A stretch of DNA of 64,000 nucleotides. Origin: Egibacteraceae bacterium. Its GTDB lineage: Bacteria; Actinomycetota; Nitriliruptoria; Euzebyales; Egibacteraceae. Below are positions 15,982-26,496 of this stretch, in pieces. Numbering within the stretch: the stretch's first letter is position 1; each line of letters starts with the position of its first letter. The notes beneath the pieces are model-generated. The model saw only the letters and a list, made by a program, of their open reading frames with translations, was not told the origin of the DNA and did no database searches. The stretch lies in the NCBI GenBank assembly GCA_030447925.1, contig JAUJNX010000006.1, forward strand, positions 175,623-239,622, in the 5' to 3' direction. The position numbers and the translations under genes were made by a program.

Positions 15982-17232
15982 TCAGGCGAGGCGCTCCAGG
16001 ACGGCGACAGCGCGGGCGGTGCCGTCCTCGCCCGCGAGGCGGCCCGCGACCGCGCGGGCCCCCGCGCGCAGGCCGGGGTCGGTCGTGGCCGTGCGCAGGG
16101 CCGCCGCCACCCGGGCGGTGGTGAGCCGCTCGCGGGGGATCGGGGCCGGCCCCGCGCCCAGGGCGGCCACGCGCCGGCCCCAGAAGAACTGGTCGGCGAA
16201 GAACGGCACGACGACGGTCGGCGCGCCGGCGCGCAGCCCCGCCGCGGTCGTGCCGGCCCCGCCGTGGTGGAGCACGGCCTGGACCCGGGGGAACAGCCAC
16301 GCGTGGGGCACCTCGTCGACCACCAGCACCTGCCCGGTGCTGTCCGGCGGGCGCAGCCCGGACCACCCCGACAGCACGACCGCCCGCAGGCCGGCCGCGC
16401 GCACCGCGTCCAGCAGCAGGGCGGCCAGCGCGGCGGGGTCGGGGTCGGGCATCGACCCGAAGCCCAGGTAGACCGGGACCGGCCCGGCGGCGAGGAAGCG
16501 CGCCAGCACCGCGGGCGGCTCCCAGCCCGGCGGCACACCGCGCGACCAGTACCCGGTCACCTCCACGTCGGCGGGCCAGTCGCCGGGGGTCGGGGCCACC
16601 GCGGCGCTGTAGCCGTGGAGGGCGAGGGGGCGCCGATCCGGCGCCCACGAGGCCGGGGGACCGGGGGGCAGCGGCGCCATGCCCAGGTGGCGGCGCCGGG
16701 CGGCGAGCACCGGCAGGACGCCGCGCCAGAACAGCCGCTGGGACAGCGCCCAGGTGACCAGGTTCAGCGGGCCGGGGAGGTCGCGGACCAGTGGCGCCAG
16801 CGCGGAGGCGTAGGCGCGGGTCGGCGCGGCCGGCTGCAGGTGGGCCCAGGCGAGCGCGGCACCGGCCCGCTCCGCGGCGGTGAACCCGACCAGCGCGAGC
16901 GTCGCCGCGACGACCACGTCCGCGCCCGCGCTGGCCTCCTCCGCCGGCTCGGCGGCCGCGGCCAGGACGGGCCCCACGAGGCGGCGGATCCGCCGGGGCA
17001 GCGCCGCCGGGTTGCGGGCGGCCAACACGGCCAGCCCGTCGGGCCCGGACAGGGCGGCCTGCGGGTCGCCGGGCAGCTCGGCGAACGGCAGCCCGGCATC
17101 GCGGACACGCGCTTCGAACGCGCCGTGGGTGGCGAGCCGCACCCGGTGCCCGGCGCCCACGAGCCCCTGGCCGAGGGCGAGGAACGGCTCGAGGTCCCCG
17201 CGCGAGCCCATGGTCAGGATCGTCACCCGCAT
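15982..17232 (-). CDS. Glycosyltransferase, UGT/MGT type (GT1 family)
   Basis: 416 aa from ATG at 17232 (MRVTILTMGSRGDLEPFLAL, the typical N-terminus of GT-B transferases acting on lipids, sterols or macrolides). The N-terminal half has the acceptor domain. The C-terminal half has PVPVYLGFGSMPDPDPAAL and the nucleotide-sugar signature VLHHGGAGTTAAGLRAGAPT, followed by VPFFADQFFWGRRV. Probably transfers a hexose from a UDP-sugar to a hydrophobic acceptor. It is not next to other biosynthetic genes, so acceptor and role are open. Divergent from rpsA. Confidence 0.85.
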   Translation of the reverse strand: MRVTILTMGSRGDLEPFLALGQGLVGAGHRVRLATHGAFEARVRDAGLPFAELPGDPQAALSGPDGLAVLAARNPAALPRRIRRLVGPVLAAAAEPAEEASAGADVVVAATLALVGFTAAERAGAALAWAHLQPAAPTRAYASALAPLVRDLPGPLNLVTWALSQRLFWRGVLPVLAARRRHLGMAPLPPGPPASWAPDRRPLALHGYSAAVAPTPGDWPADVEVTGYWSRGVPPGWEPPAVLARFLAAGPVPVYLGFGSMPDPDPAALAALLLDAVRAAGLRAVVLSGWSGLRPPDSTGQVLVVDEVPHAWLFPRVQAVLHHGGAGTTAAGLRAGAPTVVVPFFADQFFWGRRVAALGAGPAPIPRERLTTARVAAALRTATTDPGLRAGARAVAGRLAGEDGTARAVAVLERLA

Positions 17233-17290
17233 CGGCGGAAGTATGGTGCCGCCGCCCGCCCGGCCAGGAATGCCGGACGATCGGGGCACG

Positions 17291-17319
17291 TTGACACCCC
17301 CCTGCACCTCGGCGACACT
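17291..17319 (+). promoter_or_regulatory. rpsA promoter
   Basis: Consensus -35 TTGACA (17291-17296), 17-base spacer, -10-like GACACT (17314-17319). It predicts a start near 17326 and an untranslated leader of about 88 bases before the rpsA ATG, long enough for autoregulation by S1, as known in other bacteria. Confidence 0.55.
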
Positions 17320-17413
17320 GGCGCGTGCGTCCGCTCACGCCGCGGGTCGGTCTCGGCCACCCCGTGAGCGGGCACGCACCCTCTCAGACCACCCCAGGAG
17401 ACCTACCCCCCAC

Positions 17414-18925
17414 ATGACCGACCAGACGACCCCGGTCGCGACCCTCGCGACCGCCCCCCAGGCCGAGCGCGAGCGCGGCCAGCAGATCGTGCTCGAGGAG
17501 TTCGGCTCCATGGAGGAGTTCGAGCGCGTGATGGAAGCGACCATCAAGGAATTCGACGACGGTGACATCGTCGAGGGGGTGGTGGTCAAGGTCGACCCCG
17601 AGGAGTGCCTCCTCGACATCGGCTACAAGTCCGAGGGCGTCATCCCCTCGCGCGAGCTGTCGATCAAGCACGACGTCGACCCCAACACCGTGGTCGCGGT
17701 CGGTGACGTGATCGAGGCCCTCGTCCTGCAGAAGGAGGACAAGGAGGGCCGCCTGATCCTGTCCAAGAAGCGCGCCCAGTACGAGCGCGCCTGGGGCAAG
17801 ATCGAGCAGATCTACACCAACGAGGCCACCGTCACCGGCACGGTCATCGAGGTCGTCAAGGGCGGGCTCATCCTCGACATCGGGCTGCGCGGCTTCCTGC
17901 CGGCCTCGCTGGTCGAGATGCGCCGGGTCCGGGACCTGCACCCCTACGTCGGCCGCGAGCTCGAGTGCAAGGTCATCGAGCTCGACAAGAACCGCAACAA
18001 CGTGGTGCTGTCCCGCCGCAAGTTCCTGGAGGAGACCCAGTCGGAGTTCCGCAAGGAGTTCCTGGAGACCCTGCAGAAGGGCGAGGTCCGCAAGGGCACC
18101 GTCTCCTCGATCGTCAACTTCGGCGCCTTCGTCGACCTGGGCGGCGTGGACGGGCTCGTGCACGTCTCCGAGCTGTCCTGGAAGCACATCGACCACCCGG
18201 GCGAGGTCGTCGAGGTCGGCCAGGAGGTCGAGGTCGAGGTCCTCGACGTCGACCTCGAGCGCGAGCGGGTCAGCCTGTCGCTCAAGGCGACGCAGGAAGA
18301 CCCGTGGCGCCAGTTCGCCCGCCAGCACTACGTGGGCGAGTTCATCGAGGGCAACGTCACCAAGCTGGTGCCCTTCGGCGCGTTCGTGAAGGTGGAGGAG
18401 GGCATCGAGGGCCTCATCCACATCTCCGAGCTCGCCGAGGCCCACGTCGAGGTCCCCGAGCAGGTCGTCAAGGTCAACGACCGCATCTGGGTCAAGATCA
18501 TCGACATCGACGACGTGCGCCGGCGGATCTCGCTGTCGCTGAAGCAGGCCGTCAAGGCCGGGTACGGCGAGGAGCCGGACCTGCCCGAGGCGCCGGCGTT
18601 CGTGCCGGAGCAGGCCACGAGCACGTCGTCGTCCGGGGACACCGGCGGCGCCACCTCGGCCTTCGGCGCCGCCTTCGCGGCGGCCCTGCAGGCGCGCGGC
18701 GACCGCGGCGAGGAGCTCGGGGCCGACGAAGGCGCCGACAGCGACGGCGTCACGGCGACCGACGACCCCTCGGCGACCGACGACGGCGCGGCCGGCGACG
18801 GCGTCGCGATGACCGACGACACCGCCGCCACCGACGACCCGGCGCCGATCCAGGCGACGGTGGCGGAGGCCGCGGAGGTCGAGCAGGCGGACGTCGAGAC
18901 CGTCGTCGACGCACCTGCCGAGTAG
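17414..18925 (+). CDS. rpsA: 30S ribosomal protein S1
   Basis: 503 aa, ATG with AGGAG about 14 bases ahead. Four S1 (OB-fold) repeats are visible: from about residue 55 (GDIVEGVVVKVDPEECLLDI), 140 (VTGTVIEVVKGGLILDIGLR), 225 (KGTVSSIVNFGAFVDLGGVD) and 310 (EGNVTKLVPFGAFVKVEEGI), the usual number in actinobacteria. The C-terminal ~120 residues are an acidic Asp/Ala/Thr-rich tail with several T-D-D repeats, probably disordered. Binds mRNA on the small subunit. Followed by coaE 21 bases later, a conserved actinobacterial pair. Confidence 0.96.
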   Translation: MTDQTTPVATLATAPQAERERGQQIVLEEFGSMEEFERVMEATIKEFDDGDIVEGVVVKVDPEECLLDIGYKSEGVIPSRELSIKHDVDPNTVVAVGDVIEALVLQKEDKEGRLILSKKRAQYERAWGKIEQIYTNEATVTGTVIEVVKGGLILDIGLRGFLPASLVEMRRVRDLHPYVGRELECKVIELDKNRNNVVLSRRKFLEETQSEFRKEFLETLQKGEVRKGTVSSIVNFGAFVDLGGVDGLVHVSELSWKHIDHPGEVVEVGQEVEVEVLDVDLERERVSLSLKATQEDPWRQFARQHYVGEFIEGNVTKLVPFGAFVKVEEGIEGLIHISELAEAHVEVPEQVVKVNDRIWVKIIDIDDVRRRISLSLKQAVKAGYGEEPDLPEAPAFVPEQATSTSSSGDTGGATSAFGAAFAAALQARGDRGEELGADEGADSDGVTATDDPSATDDGAAGDGVAMTDDTAATDDPAPIQATVAEAAEVEQADVETVVDAPAE

Positions 18926-18946
18926 CGCGCGACAGGGGTCCGGGCC

Positions 18947-19585
18947 GTGTACCTGGTGGGATTGACCGGCGGCATCGCCGCCGGCAAGTCGACGGTTGCG
19001 GCCCGGCTCGTCGAGCACGGCGCCGAGCTGATCGACGCCGACGCGATCGCGCGCGAGGTCGTGCTGCCCGACACGCCGACCTGGCACAAGATCGTCGAGC
19101 ACTTCGGGACCGGGGTGCTGGGCAGCGACGGGTTCGTGGACCGCGCGGCCCTGGGCCGGATCGTGTTCGCCGATCCGGCCCGGCGCGCCCTGCTCAACCA
19201 GCTCACCCACCCGCCGGTGGTGGCGCGCATCGCGGAGCAGCTGGAGCTGCTCCAGGCCTTCGACGGCGTCGTCGTGGTCGACGTCCCGCTGCTGGTCGAG
19301 GCGGGTGTGGACCGCGGGTACCGGTCCGTGGTGGTCGTGGCCGCGACCCCGGAGACCCAGCTCCGCCGCCTCGTCGAGCTGCGCGGCATGACCGAGGACG
19401 AGGCGCGCGCCCGCATCGCCGCGCAGGCGCCGCTCGCGGACAAGCTGGCGATCGCCACCCACGTGATCTGGAACGAGGGCACGCCCGGCGAGCTGCGCGA
19501 CCGCGTGGACGAGGTCGCGGCGGAGCTGCAGGAGCTGGCACGGGCCAAGTCGGCCGCGGAGGCGGCCATCCTCCCCGACCGCTGA
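18947..19585 (+). CDS. coaE: Dephospho-CoA kinase
   Basis: 212 aa from GTG. P-loop GLTGGIAAGKSTV near residue 6, ELIDADAIAREVV (substrate-binding Asp), VVVDVPLLVEAG and RRLVELRGMTEDEARARIAAQ with the lid arginines. Catalyses the last step of CoA synthesis (ATP-dependent 3'-phosphorylation). The C-terminus adds a short Ala-rich helix. Convergent with the GGDEF/EAL gene, no clear terminator in the 20 bases between. Confidence 0.95.
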   Translation: MYLVGLTGGIAAGKSTVAARLVEHGAELIDADAIAREVVLPDTPTWHKIVEHFGTGVLGSDGFVDRAALGRIVFADPARRALLNQLTHPPVVARIAEQLELLQAFDGVVVVDVPLLVEAGVDRGYRSVVVVAATPETQLRRLVELRGMTEDEARARIAAQAPLADKLAIATHVIWNEGTPGELRDRVDEVAAELQELARAKSAAEAAILPDR

Positions 19586-19605
19586 CGGTCGGCGAGGTCC
19601 CGGCG

Positions 19606-22009
19606 TCAGCTGGCGGCGGGGAGGCGGCGGGCGCGCTGCAGGAAGCGGTCGGCCTGCGGGGCCGGCAGCGGCCGGCTGAACAGGAAGCCCTGGGCGTGGT
19701 CGCACTGCAGCGACCGCAGCAGGTCGCGCTGGACGACCTCCTCGACGCCCTCGGCGACGACCTTCAGCCCCAGGTCGTGGGCCAGGTGGATCATCGCGGC
19801 GACGATGACCTCGTCCTCCTGCTCGCGGCCGAGCCCCTTCACGAAGGACCGGTCGATCTTCAGGACGTCCAGGGGGTAGTGCTTCAGCTGCCCCAGCGAC
19901 GTGAAGCCGGTCCCGAAGTCGTCGGTGGCGATGCCGACGCCCAGGCGCTTGAGGTCGTGGAGGATCTTCACCGCGGAGGCCGCGTCCTTCATCACCACGC
20001 TCTCGGTGACCTCCAGCGCGAGGCGCCCGGGGTCCAGCCCGGTGTCGTCGAGCACGTCGGCCACCTCGGAGGCGAGGTCGGCGTGCTCGAACTGGCGGGC
20101 GGACAGGTTCACCGCCATCCACGGGCCGCCCTGGCCCGCGTTGGCGCCCCAGCGGACCGCCTGGCGGCACGACTCGCGCAGGGCCCACTGGCCCAGGGCG
20201 TGGATGAGCTCGGTCTCCTCGGCGACGGGGATGAAGTCGGTGGGTTCGATGACGCCGCGCTCGGGGTGGCGCCAGCGCAGCAGCGCCTCCATGCCGACCA
20301 GGGACCCCGAGGCCAGCCCGATCGTGGGCTGGTACCAGACCTCCAGCTCCCCGCGGCGCCGCGCGCCGCGCAGCTCGCGCTCGATCTGCATGCGACCGAA
20401 CGGCGTGCCCCCGGCGCGGCGGCGGTGGAACTCGACGCGGTTGCGGCCCCGCGCCTTCGCCCGGTACATGGCGTCGTCCGCGGCGCGCAGCAGGGCTGCC
20501 GGGTCGGTGCCGTCCTGCGGCTGCAGGCACACCCCGACGCTGACGGTGAGGTACAGCTCCTGGGTGCCGGCGGTCAGCGGCGCGGCCAGCGACTCGACGA
20601 GGTTGCGCGCGACGATGCCCGCGTCCGCGGCGCGCTCGACGTCGGGCAGGACGACGACGAACTCGTCGCCCCCCAGCCGGGCGAGCGTGTCGCCGGGCCG
20701 CAGCACCTCCTGGAAGCGCTTGGTGACCTGCTGCAGGACCAGGTCGCCGACGTCGTGGCCGAGGGTGTCGTTGACCCGCTTGAAGCGGTCGAGGTCGCAG
20801 AACAGCACCGCGACCGGCCAGTCGTGCCGGCGCGCGCGGCGCAGCGCGCCCTCGAGGCGGTCGTGGAGCAGCTTGCGGTTGGGCAGGCCGGTGAGCGGGT
20901 CGTAGTGGGCCAGGCGCTGAAGGCGGTCCTCGGCGAGCTTGCGCTCGGTCACGTCCCGCAGGACGAGCAGGTGCCCGTTGGGCGCGCCGCGCTGGTCGGC
21001 CAGGGAGGACAGCACCAGGTCGTAGGCGCGCGCGGACCCCGGCGGGCCCAGCCGCACCTCCTCGTGCACGTCGCGGGCGCGCGGACCCCGGCGGGCCCAG
21101 CCGCACCTCCTCGTGCACGTCGCGGGCGCCGTCGCCGCGGTCCAGCAGCTCGCCGCAGCAGGGGAGCAGCGCGGTCGCGGGCGCACCGATCGCCAGGGCC
21201 GCGTCGTGGTCCAGCAGGCGCTCCGCCGCGGGGTTCATGTCGACGATCCGGCGCCGGGCGTCCAGGACGATGACGCCGTCGCTCATGCGCTCGATGATCG
21301 CGTCGCGGGCGACGGGCGCGAGGTCGAGCAGGCCGAACCGGAACACGCCCCAGACGAGCACCTTGCCGGCGGCCAGGAGCAGGAACGGGGTGGGGTCGAC
21401 GACGTCGAAGCCGAGCACCCCGACCGCCCGCAGGGCTGCGCCCCCCGCGGGCAGGACGGCCGCGCCGGCGAGCAGGGCGCTCTGGCTGCGGTAGACCCGG
21501 CCGGTGCGCAGGAAGGTGGCGACGAGCAGCGCGGTGCCCGCCGCCAGCAGCAGGGCCGAGTACACCGTCACGGCCTGCCCGACGGGCCCCGGCCGCGGGG
21601 CCCCCAGCCCGCCGGCGCCCGCCGCCTGGGCGGTGTGCACCAGGTCGTGGGTGGAGCCGTTGACCAGCAGCCCCACGACGACCACCGGCACCGCCGCCAG
21701 CGCGCCCGCGCGCGCGGGCGTCGCCCACACCGCCCTGCCGGTGTAGCGCAGGGCGAACACCAGCCAGGACGGCGGGGCGAGCAGGGCGCCGAGCAGCGCC
21801 GCGTCGGCCCACAGCGCGGCCGCGCCCAGGTCGGGGGAGGTCAGCGCGAGCGAGTGCGCGAGCGCCCACCACCCCGCCGCGCCCAGCGCGACCGCCAGGC
21901 TGCCCGCGGCCGACAGGCTGCGCCGCCGCCAGGCGTACCAGCTCAGGGCGACCAGGGGCAGCGACGTCGACGCCACGAGCATCCCCGCGGTGGACCAGTA
22001 CCAGCGCAT
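19606..22009 (-). pseudogene. 7TM-PAS-GGDEF-EAL cyclic-di-GMP protein interrupted by a 49-bp tandem duplication
   Basis: The N-terminal part (from ATG at 22009) encodes seven hydrophobic helices like the histidine-kinase N-terminal 7TM domain, then a PAS domain (RDAIIERMSDGVIVLDARRR). The reading frame is lost at the second copy of a 49-base repeat (21028-21129). Removing one copy restores a continuous 784-residue protein. That product has GGDEF at about 430-434 with the inhibitory I-site RxxD five residues before it, and an EAL domain with GMEALLRW near 558 and DDFGTGFTSLGQL. Both enzymatic motifs are intact, so this is either a recent inactivation, a reversible repeat switch or an assembly error. 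Confidence 0.8.
21028..21129. repeat. 49-bp exact tandem duplication inside the GGDEF/EAL gene
   Basis: Unit 21028-21076 is repeated without mismatch as 21077-21125, and identity runs four bases further (period 49). 49 is not a multiple of three, so it shifts the frame by one. It lies at the end of the PAS domain. Both flanks read cleanly in one frame when one copy is removed. Confidence 0.95.
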
Positions 22010-22152
22010 AGCGGCCCCCGACCCGGCGCACCTGACCCGTCATCCCACCGCCGTACTGACCCACCCTATGCGTCTTGTCCCCCTTCTTTCCACTTCCTTC
22101 TCACCCGCCACCCCCTCGACGGCGGGGGAGGGCCGCGGCGTACGCTGGGTCG

Positions 22153-23166
<1,014 letters not shown>

Positions 23167-23219
23167 CCGGCCCGCGGGACCGCCCGGGCGGCGGTCGGCG
23201 GGCGGCCGTTCACGAGCCC

Positions 23220-23248
23220 TTCACACGGGGTGGCGGGGGGCCTACCCT
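23220..23248 (+). promoter_or_regulatory. Promoter of the cox operon
   Basis: -35 TTCACA (23220-23225), spacer 17, -10 TACCCT (23243-23248). Start would be near 23255, about 36 bases before coxS. Good fit to the actinobacterial housekeeping consensus. Confidence 0.5.
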
Positions 23249-23290
23249 TCCTGCGGAGGGGTGGACTACTGAGCGTCAGGAGCCGTGCGA

Positions 23291-23812
23291 ATGCCAGATA
23301 TCGATGTCCGGATCAACGGGATAAGGTACCAGGACCACGTCGAACCGCGCCTGCTGCTCGTCCACTACCTCCGGGACCGGCTGGGCCTCACCGGCACCAA
23401 CGTCGGCTGCGACACCTCCAACTGCGGCGCGTGCACCGTCCTGGTCGACGGCACCGGCGCCAAGAGCTGCACGATGCTGGCGGTCCAGGCGGACGGGACC
23501 GAGATCACCACGATCCAGGGCCTGGCCGGCGGGGAGGGCGCGGGCGCGCCGGAGGACTGGCACCCGCTGCAGAAGGCGTTCAACGCCGAGCACGGGCTGC
23601 AGTGCGGGTACTGCACCCCCGGGATGATCATGTCGTCGGTCGACCTGCTGCAGCGCAACCCCGACCCCACCGAGGACGAGATCCGCCACGGCCTGGAGGG
23701 CAACCTCTGCCGCTGCACCGGCTACCAGAACATCGTCAAGGCCGTGCAGGCGGCCGCCGGCGAGCTGCGCGCTGCCGGCGCCCCGGGGGCCGTCGTGGGG
23801 GGGCAGTCATGA
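23291..23812 (+). CDS. coxS: Molybdenum hydroxylase small subunit, [2Fe-2S] (CoxS/XdhC-type iron-sulfur)
   Basis: 173 aa. ATG at 23291 chosen because AGGAG (23278-23282) is eight bases upstream; an in-frame GTG at 23285 is too close to it. Plant-type cluster Cys40, Cys45, Cys48, Cys60 ([16 protein letters not shown]). Second cluster Cys105, Cys108, Cys140, Cys142 ([18 protein letters not shown]). Passes electrons from the Mo site to FAD in the medium subunit. The stop overlaps the first 65-nt module (ATGA), not the large-subunit gene directly. Confidence 0.93.
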   Translation: MPDIDVRINGIRYQDHVEPRLLLVHYLRDRLGLTGTNVGCDTSNCGACTVLVDGTGAKSCTMLAVQADGTEITTIQGLAGGEGAGAPEDWHPLQKAFNAEHGLQCGYCTPGMIMSSVDLLQRNPDPTEDEIRHGLEGNLCRCTGYQNIVKAVQAAAGELRAAGAPGAVVGGQS

Positions 23813-23877
23813 GGGCCGGAGGGCGAAGCCCGGAGTCCGCAGTCGAGAGCCGCCCGGCGATTGAGGTGCACCCATGA
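23809..23877 (+). CDS. 22-residue coupling micro-ORF, copy 1 (coxS/coxL junction)
   Basis: Begins at the ATG inside the coxS stop overlap and ends with TGA overlapping the coxL ATG, so both edges are ATGA. The peptide has the pattern [10 protein letters not shown] near the start and SRPAIEVHP at the end. The module is exactly 65 nt from ATG to the next ATG. It carries a GCCG-CC-CGGC hairpin and then GAGGTG five bases before the coxL ATG, a good ribosome-binding site for coxL. Translation of the peptide is inferred from the overlaps only. Confidence 0.6.
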   Translation: MRAGGRSPESAVESRPAIEVHP

Positions 23878-26366
23878 GCAAGATCGATCCGGAGGAGATC
23901 GTCGAGGAGATCGAGGAGTCCGGCCAGCTCGGCCACCCCGATCACCACGTGCCGCTGGTCGGCCAGGCGCCCCGCCGCAAGGAGGACGCGCGCCTGGTCA
24001 CCGGCCAGACCAACTGGACCGACAACATCCAGATCCCCGGGCTGCTGCACGCCGCGGTGCTGCGGTCGCCGATGGCCCACGCGCGCATCACATCGATCGA
24101 CGTCAGCGCGGCCAGGGAGCAGCCGGGGGTGATCGCCGCCTTCACCGGCGCCGACCTCCAGCACCACTGGGCCGGCGGCCTGCCCTGCGCGTGGCCGGTC
24201 ACCCCCGACATGAAGCAGCCGGTCCACCTGCCCCTGGCCGTGGACACCGTGCGCTACGTCGGCGACGCGGTCGCGGTGGTCGTCGCACGCGACCGCTACG
24301 CCGCCGCCGACGCCCTGGAGTCCATCGACGTCGAGTACGAGCCGCTCCCGGCCGTGATCGACCTGGAGGAGGCGCTGACCGACGCGACCCTGGTGCACGA
24401 GGACCAGGGCACCAACCGCGCGTTCGACTGGCCCTTCGAGGCCGGCGAGGTCGACGCGACCTTCGACGCCGCGGAGGTGGTGGTCAAGCGGCGCTACTTC
24501 CAGCAGCGCCTCATCCCCGCCGCGATGGAGCCGCGCGCGGTCGTCGTCGCCCCGATCGCCGCCGCCGACGAGTACACCGTCTACTCCGCGACGCAGATCC
24601 CCCACATCCTGCGCGTGATGCTCGCCCTGGTGACCGGGATCCCCGAGCAGAAGCTGCGGGTGGTCGCGCCGGACGTGGGCGGCGGCTTCGGGTCCAAGCT
24701 CAACGTCTACGCCGAGGAGGCCATGGCGCTGATCCTCGCGAAGGTGCTGGGCCGGCCGATCAAGTGGACCGAGTCGCGCAGCGAGGGCTTCCAGGCGACC
24801 ATCCACGGCCGCGGCCAGATCCAGGACGTCGAGATCGCCGCCACCCGGGACGGCAGGGTCACGGGCCTCAAGGTCCAGCTCCTGGCCGACATGGGCGCCT
24901 ACCTGCAGCTCGTGACGCCGGGGGTGCCCATCCTCGGGGCCTTCATGTTCCCGGGCATCTACAAGTTCGACGCCTACCGGTTCGGCTGCACCGGCGTGTT
25001 CACGACCATGACGCCGACCGACGCGTACCGCGGGGCCGGGCGCCCGGAGGCGACCTTCGCCATCGAGCGGATCATGGACGACCTGGCCACCGAGCTGGGC
25101 ATGGACCCGATCGAGCTGCGGCGCAGGAACTGGATCGAGCACCACGAGTTCCCGTTCGACACCATCTGCGGCCTGACCTACGACTCGGGCAACTACGAGG
25201 CCGCGACCGACCGCGCGCTGGAGCTGTTCGACTACGACGGGCTGCGCCGCGAGCAGGCCGAGCGCCGCGAGCGCGGCGACCGGGTGCAGCTGGGGCTGGG
25301 CACCTCGACGTTCACCGAGATGTGCGGCCTGGCCCCGTCCCGGGTGCTCGGCTCGCTGTCCTACGGGGCGGGCGGGTGGGAGGCCGCGTCGATCCGGATG
25401 CTGCCGACCGGCAAGGTCGAGGTCGTCACCGGGTCGACCCCGCACGGCCAGGGGCACGAGACGGCCTGGTCCCAGATCGCGGCCGACGCGCTGGGCGTCC
25501 CGTTCGAGGACGTCGAGGTCCTGCACGGCGACACCGCCGTCGCGCCGAAGGGCATGGACACCTACGGGTCGCGGTCGCTGACCGTCGGCGGCATCGCGGT
25601 GGTCAAGGCGGCGGAGAAGGTCATCGAGAAGGCCCGCCGGGTGGCGGCCCATCTGCTCGAGGCCGACGAGCGCGACCTGGACTTCGCGCAGGGCACGTTC
25701 TCTGTGCGGGGTTCGCCGGAGGCGAGCAAGACCATCCAGGAGGTGTCGCTGGCCGTCTTCGCGGCCCACGACCTGCCCGACGGCATGGAACCCTCGATCG
25801 ACGCCGACAGCGTGTTCGACCCGGAGAACTTCTCGTTCCCCCACGGGACGCACCTGTGCGCCGTCGAGGTCGACACCGAGACCGGGTTCACCCGCATCCA
25901 CCGCTACGTCTGCGTCGACGACGTCGGCAACGTGGTCAACCCCCAGATCGTCGAGGGGCAGGTCCACGGCGGCCTGGCCCAGGGCATCGCCCAGGCGCTG
26001 TACGAGGAGGCGGTGTACGACCCGGAGGGCAACCTGACCTCGGGGACCTTCGTCGACTACCTGGTCCCCGGCGCGCCGGACCTGCCGGCCTTCGTCACCG
26101 ACCGGACGGTGTCGCCGTCGACGACCAACCCGCTCGGCGTCAAGGGCGTGGGCGAGGCCGGCACGATCGCATCGACGCCGGCCGTCATCAACGCCGTCAT
26201 CGACGCGCTCAAGCCCCTCGGCGTCACCGACATGCGCATGCCCGCGAGCCCCGAGCGCGTGTGGCGGGCGATCCAGGAGGCGAACGCCTCCGGCGGGTCG
26301 GCCGGCCAGGCCGCCACCGGCACCACCACCCTGACCGCCCAGGCCGGACCGGAGGCGTCGGCATGA
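23874..26366 (+). CDS. coxL: Molybdenum hydroxylase large (Mo-binding) subunit, CO-dehydrogenase family form II
   Basis: 830 aa, ATG at 23874 with GAGGTG from module 1. Two-domain xanthine-oxidase-type catalytic subunit: [16 protein letters not shown] at residue 30 starts the conserved part. The cofactor loop GGGFGSKLN is at 269-277, active-site loop AYRGAGR at 384-390, and catalytic Glu761 is in GVGEAG. True form I CO dehydrogenases carry AYxCSFR with the Cu-binding Cys; that Cys is absent here, so the substrate may be another small molecule or N-heterocycle/aldehyde. Residues 1-27 are an extra acidic head ([11 protein letters not shown]). Forms an L-M-S heterotrimer dimer. Confidence 0.93.
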   Translation: MSKIDPEEIVEEIEESGQLGHPDHHVPLVGQAPRRKEDARLVTGQTNWTDNIQIPGLLHAAVLRSPMAHARITSIDVSAAREQPGVIAAFTGADLQHHWAGGLPCAWPVTPDMKQPVHLPLAVDTVRYVGDAVAVVVARDRYAAADALESIDVEYEPLPAVIDLEEALTDATLVHEDQGTNRAFDWPFEAGEVDATFDAAEVVVKRRYFQQRLIPAAMEPRAVVVAPIAAADEYTVYSATQIPHILRVMLALVTGIPEQKLRVVAPDVGGGFGSKLNVYAEEAMALILAKVLGRPIKWTESRSEGFQATIHGRGQIQDVEIAATRDGRVTGLKVQLLADMGAYLQLVTPGVPILGAFMFPGIYKFDAYRFGCTGVFTTMTPTDAYRGAGRPEATFAIERIMDDLATELGMDPIELRRRNWIEHHEFPFDTICGLTYDSGNYEAATDRALELFDYDGLRREQAERRERGDRVQLGLGTSTFTEMCGLAPSRVLGSLSYGAGGWEAASIRMLPTGKVEVVTGSTPHGQGHETAWSQIAADALGVPFEDVEVLHGDTAVAPKGMDTYGSRSLTVGGIAVVKAAEKVIEKARRVAAHLLEADERDLDFAQGTFSVRGSPEASKTIQEVSLAVFAAHDLPDGMEPSIDADSVFDPENFSFPHGTHLCAVEVDTETGFTRIHRYVCVDDVGNVVNPQIVEGQVHGGLAQGIAQALYEEAVYDPEGNLTSGTFVDYLVPGAPDLPAFVTDRTVSPSTTNPLGVKGVGEAGTIASTPAVINAVIDALKPLGVTDMRMPASPERVWRAIQEANASGGSAGQAATGTTTLTAQAGPEASA

Positions 26367-26431
26367 GCGGGGAGCGGCGGAGCCCGACGTCCTTGCACGA
26401 GAGCCGCCCGGCGATTGAGGTGCGCCCATGA
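26363..26431 (+). CDS. 22-residue coupling micro-ORF, copy 2 (coxL/coxM junction)
   Basis: Starts at the ATG overlapping the coxL stop and ends with TGA overlapping the ATG of copy 3. The most divergent copy in its first half ([10 protein letters not shown]), identical in its last ten residues to copy 3 (SRPAIEVRP end). Same 65-nt length with no insertion or deletion, same GCCG-CC-CGGC hairpin and GAGGTG before the next ATG. Its SD serves only another micro-ORF, so on its own it adds no ribosome site for an enzyme gene. Confidence 0.55.
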   Translation: MSGERRSPTSLHESRPAIEVRP

Positions 26432-26496
26432 GCGCCGGAGGGCGAAGCCCGGAGTCCGCAGTCCAGAGCCGCCCGGCGATTGAGGTGCGCCCATGA
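26428..26496 (+). CDS. 22-residue coupling micro-ORF, copy 3 (coxL/coxM junction)
   Basis: Directly abuts copy 2 and ends at the coxM ATG (CCATGATCC), again with ATGA on both sides. Differs from copy 1 by three bases (AGC for AGG, CAG for GAG, CGC for CAC), all changing the encoded residue, so there is no sign of selection for one exact peptide. GAGGTG and a five-base spacer precede the coxM start. Confidence 0.6.
   Translation: MSAGGRSPESAVQSRPAIEVRP

Noticed and set aside
17384..22009. Open frame of 1541 codons on the minus strand
   Set aside because: Only its first ~325 codons (from 22009) are coding. The rest runs antisense or out of frame through the GGDEF/EAL gene, coaE and rpsA with Arg/Pro/Asp-rich composition typical of GC-rich shadow frames.
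23874..26366. Calling the operon a proven carbon-monoxide dehydrogenase
   Set aside because: The active-site loop is AYRGAGR, without the Cys that binds copper in form I enzymes.
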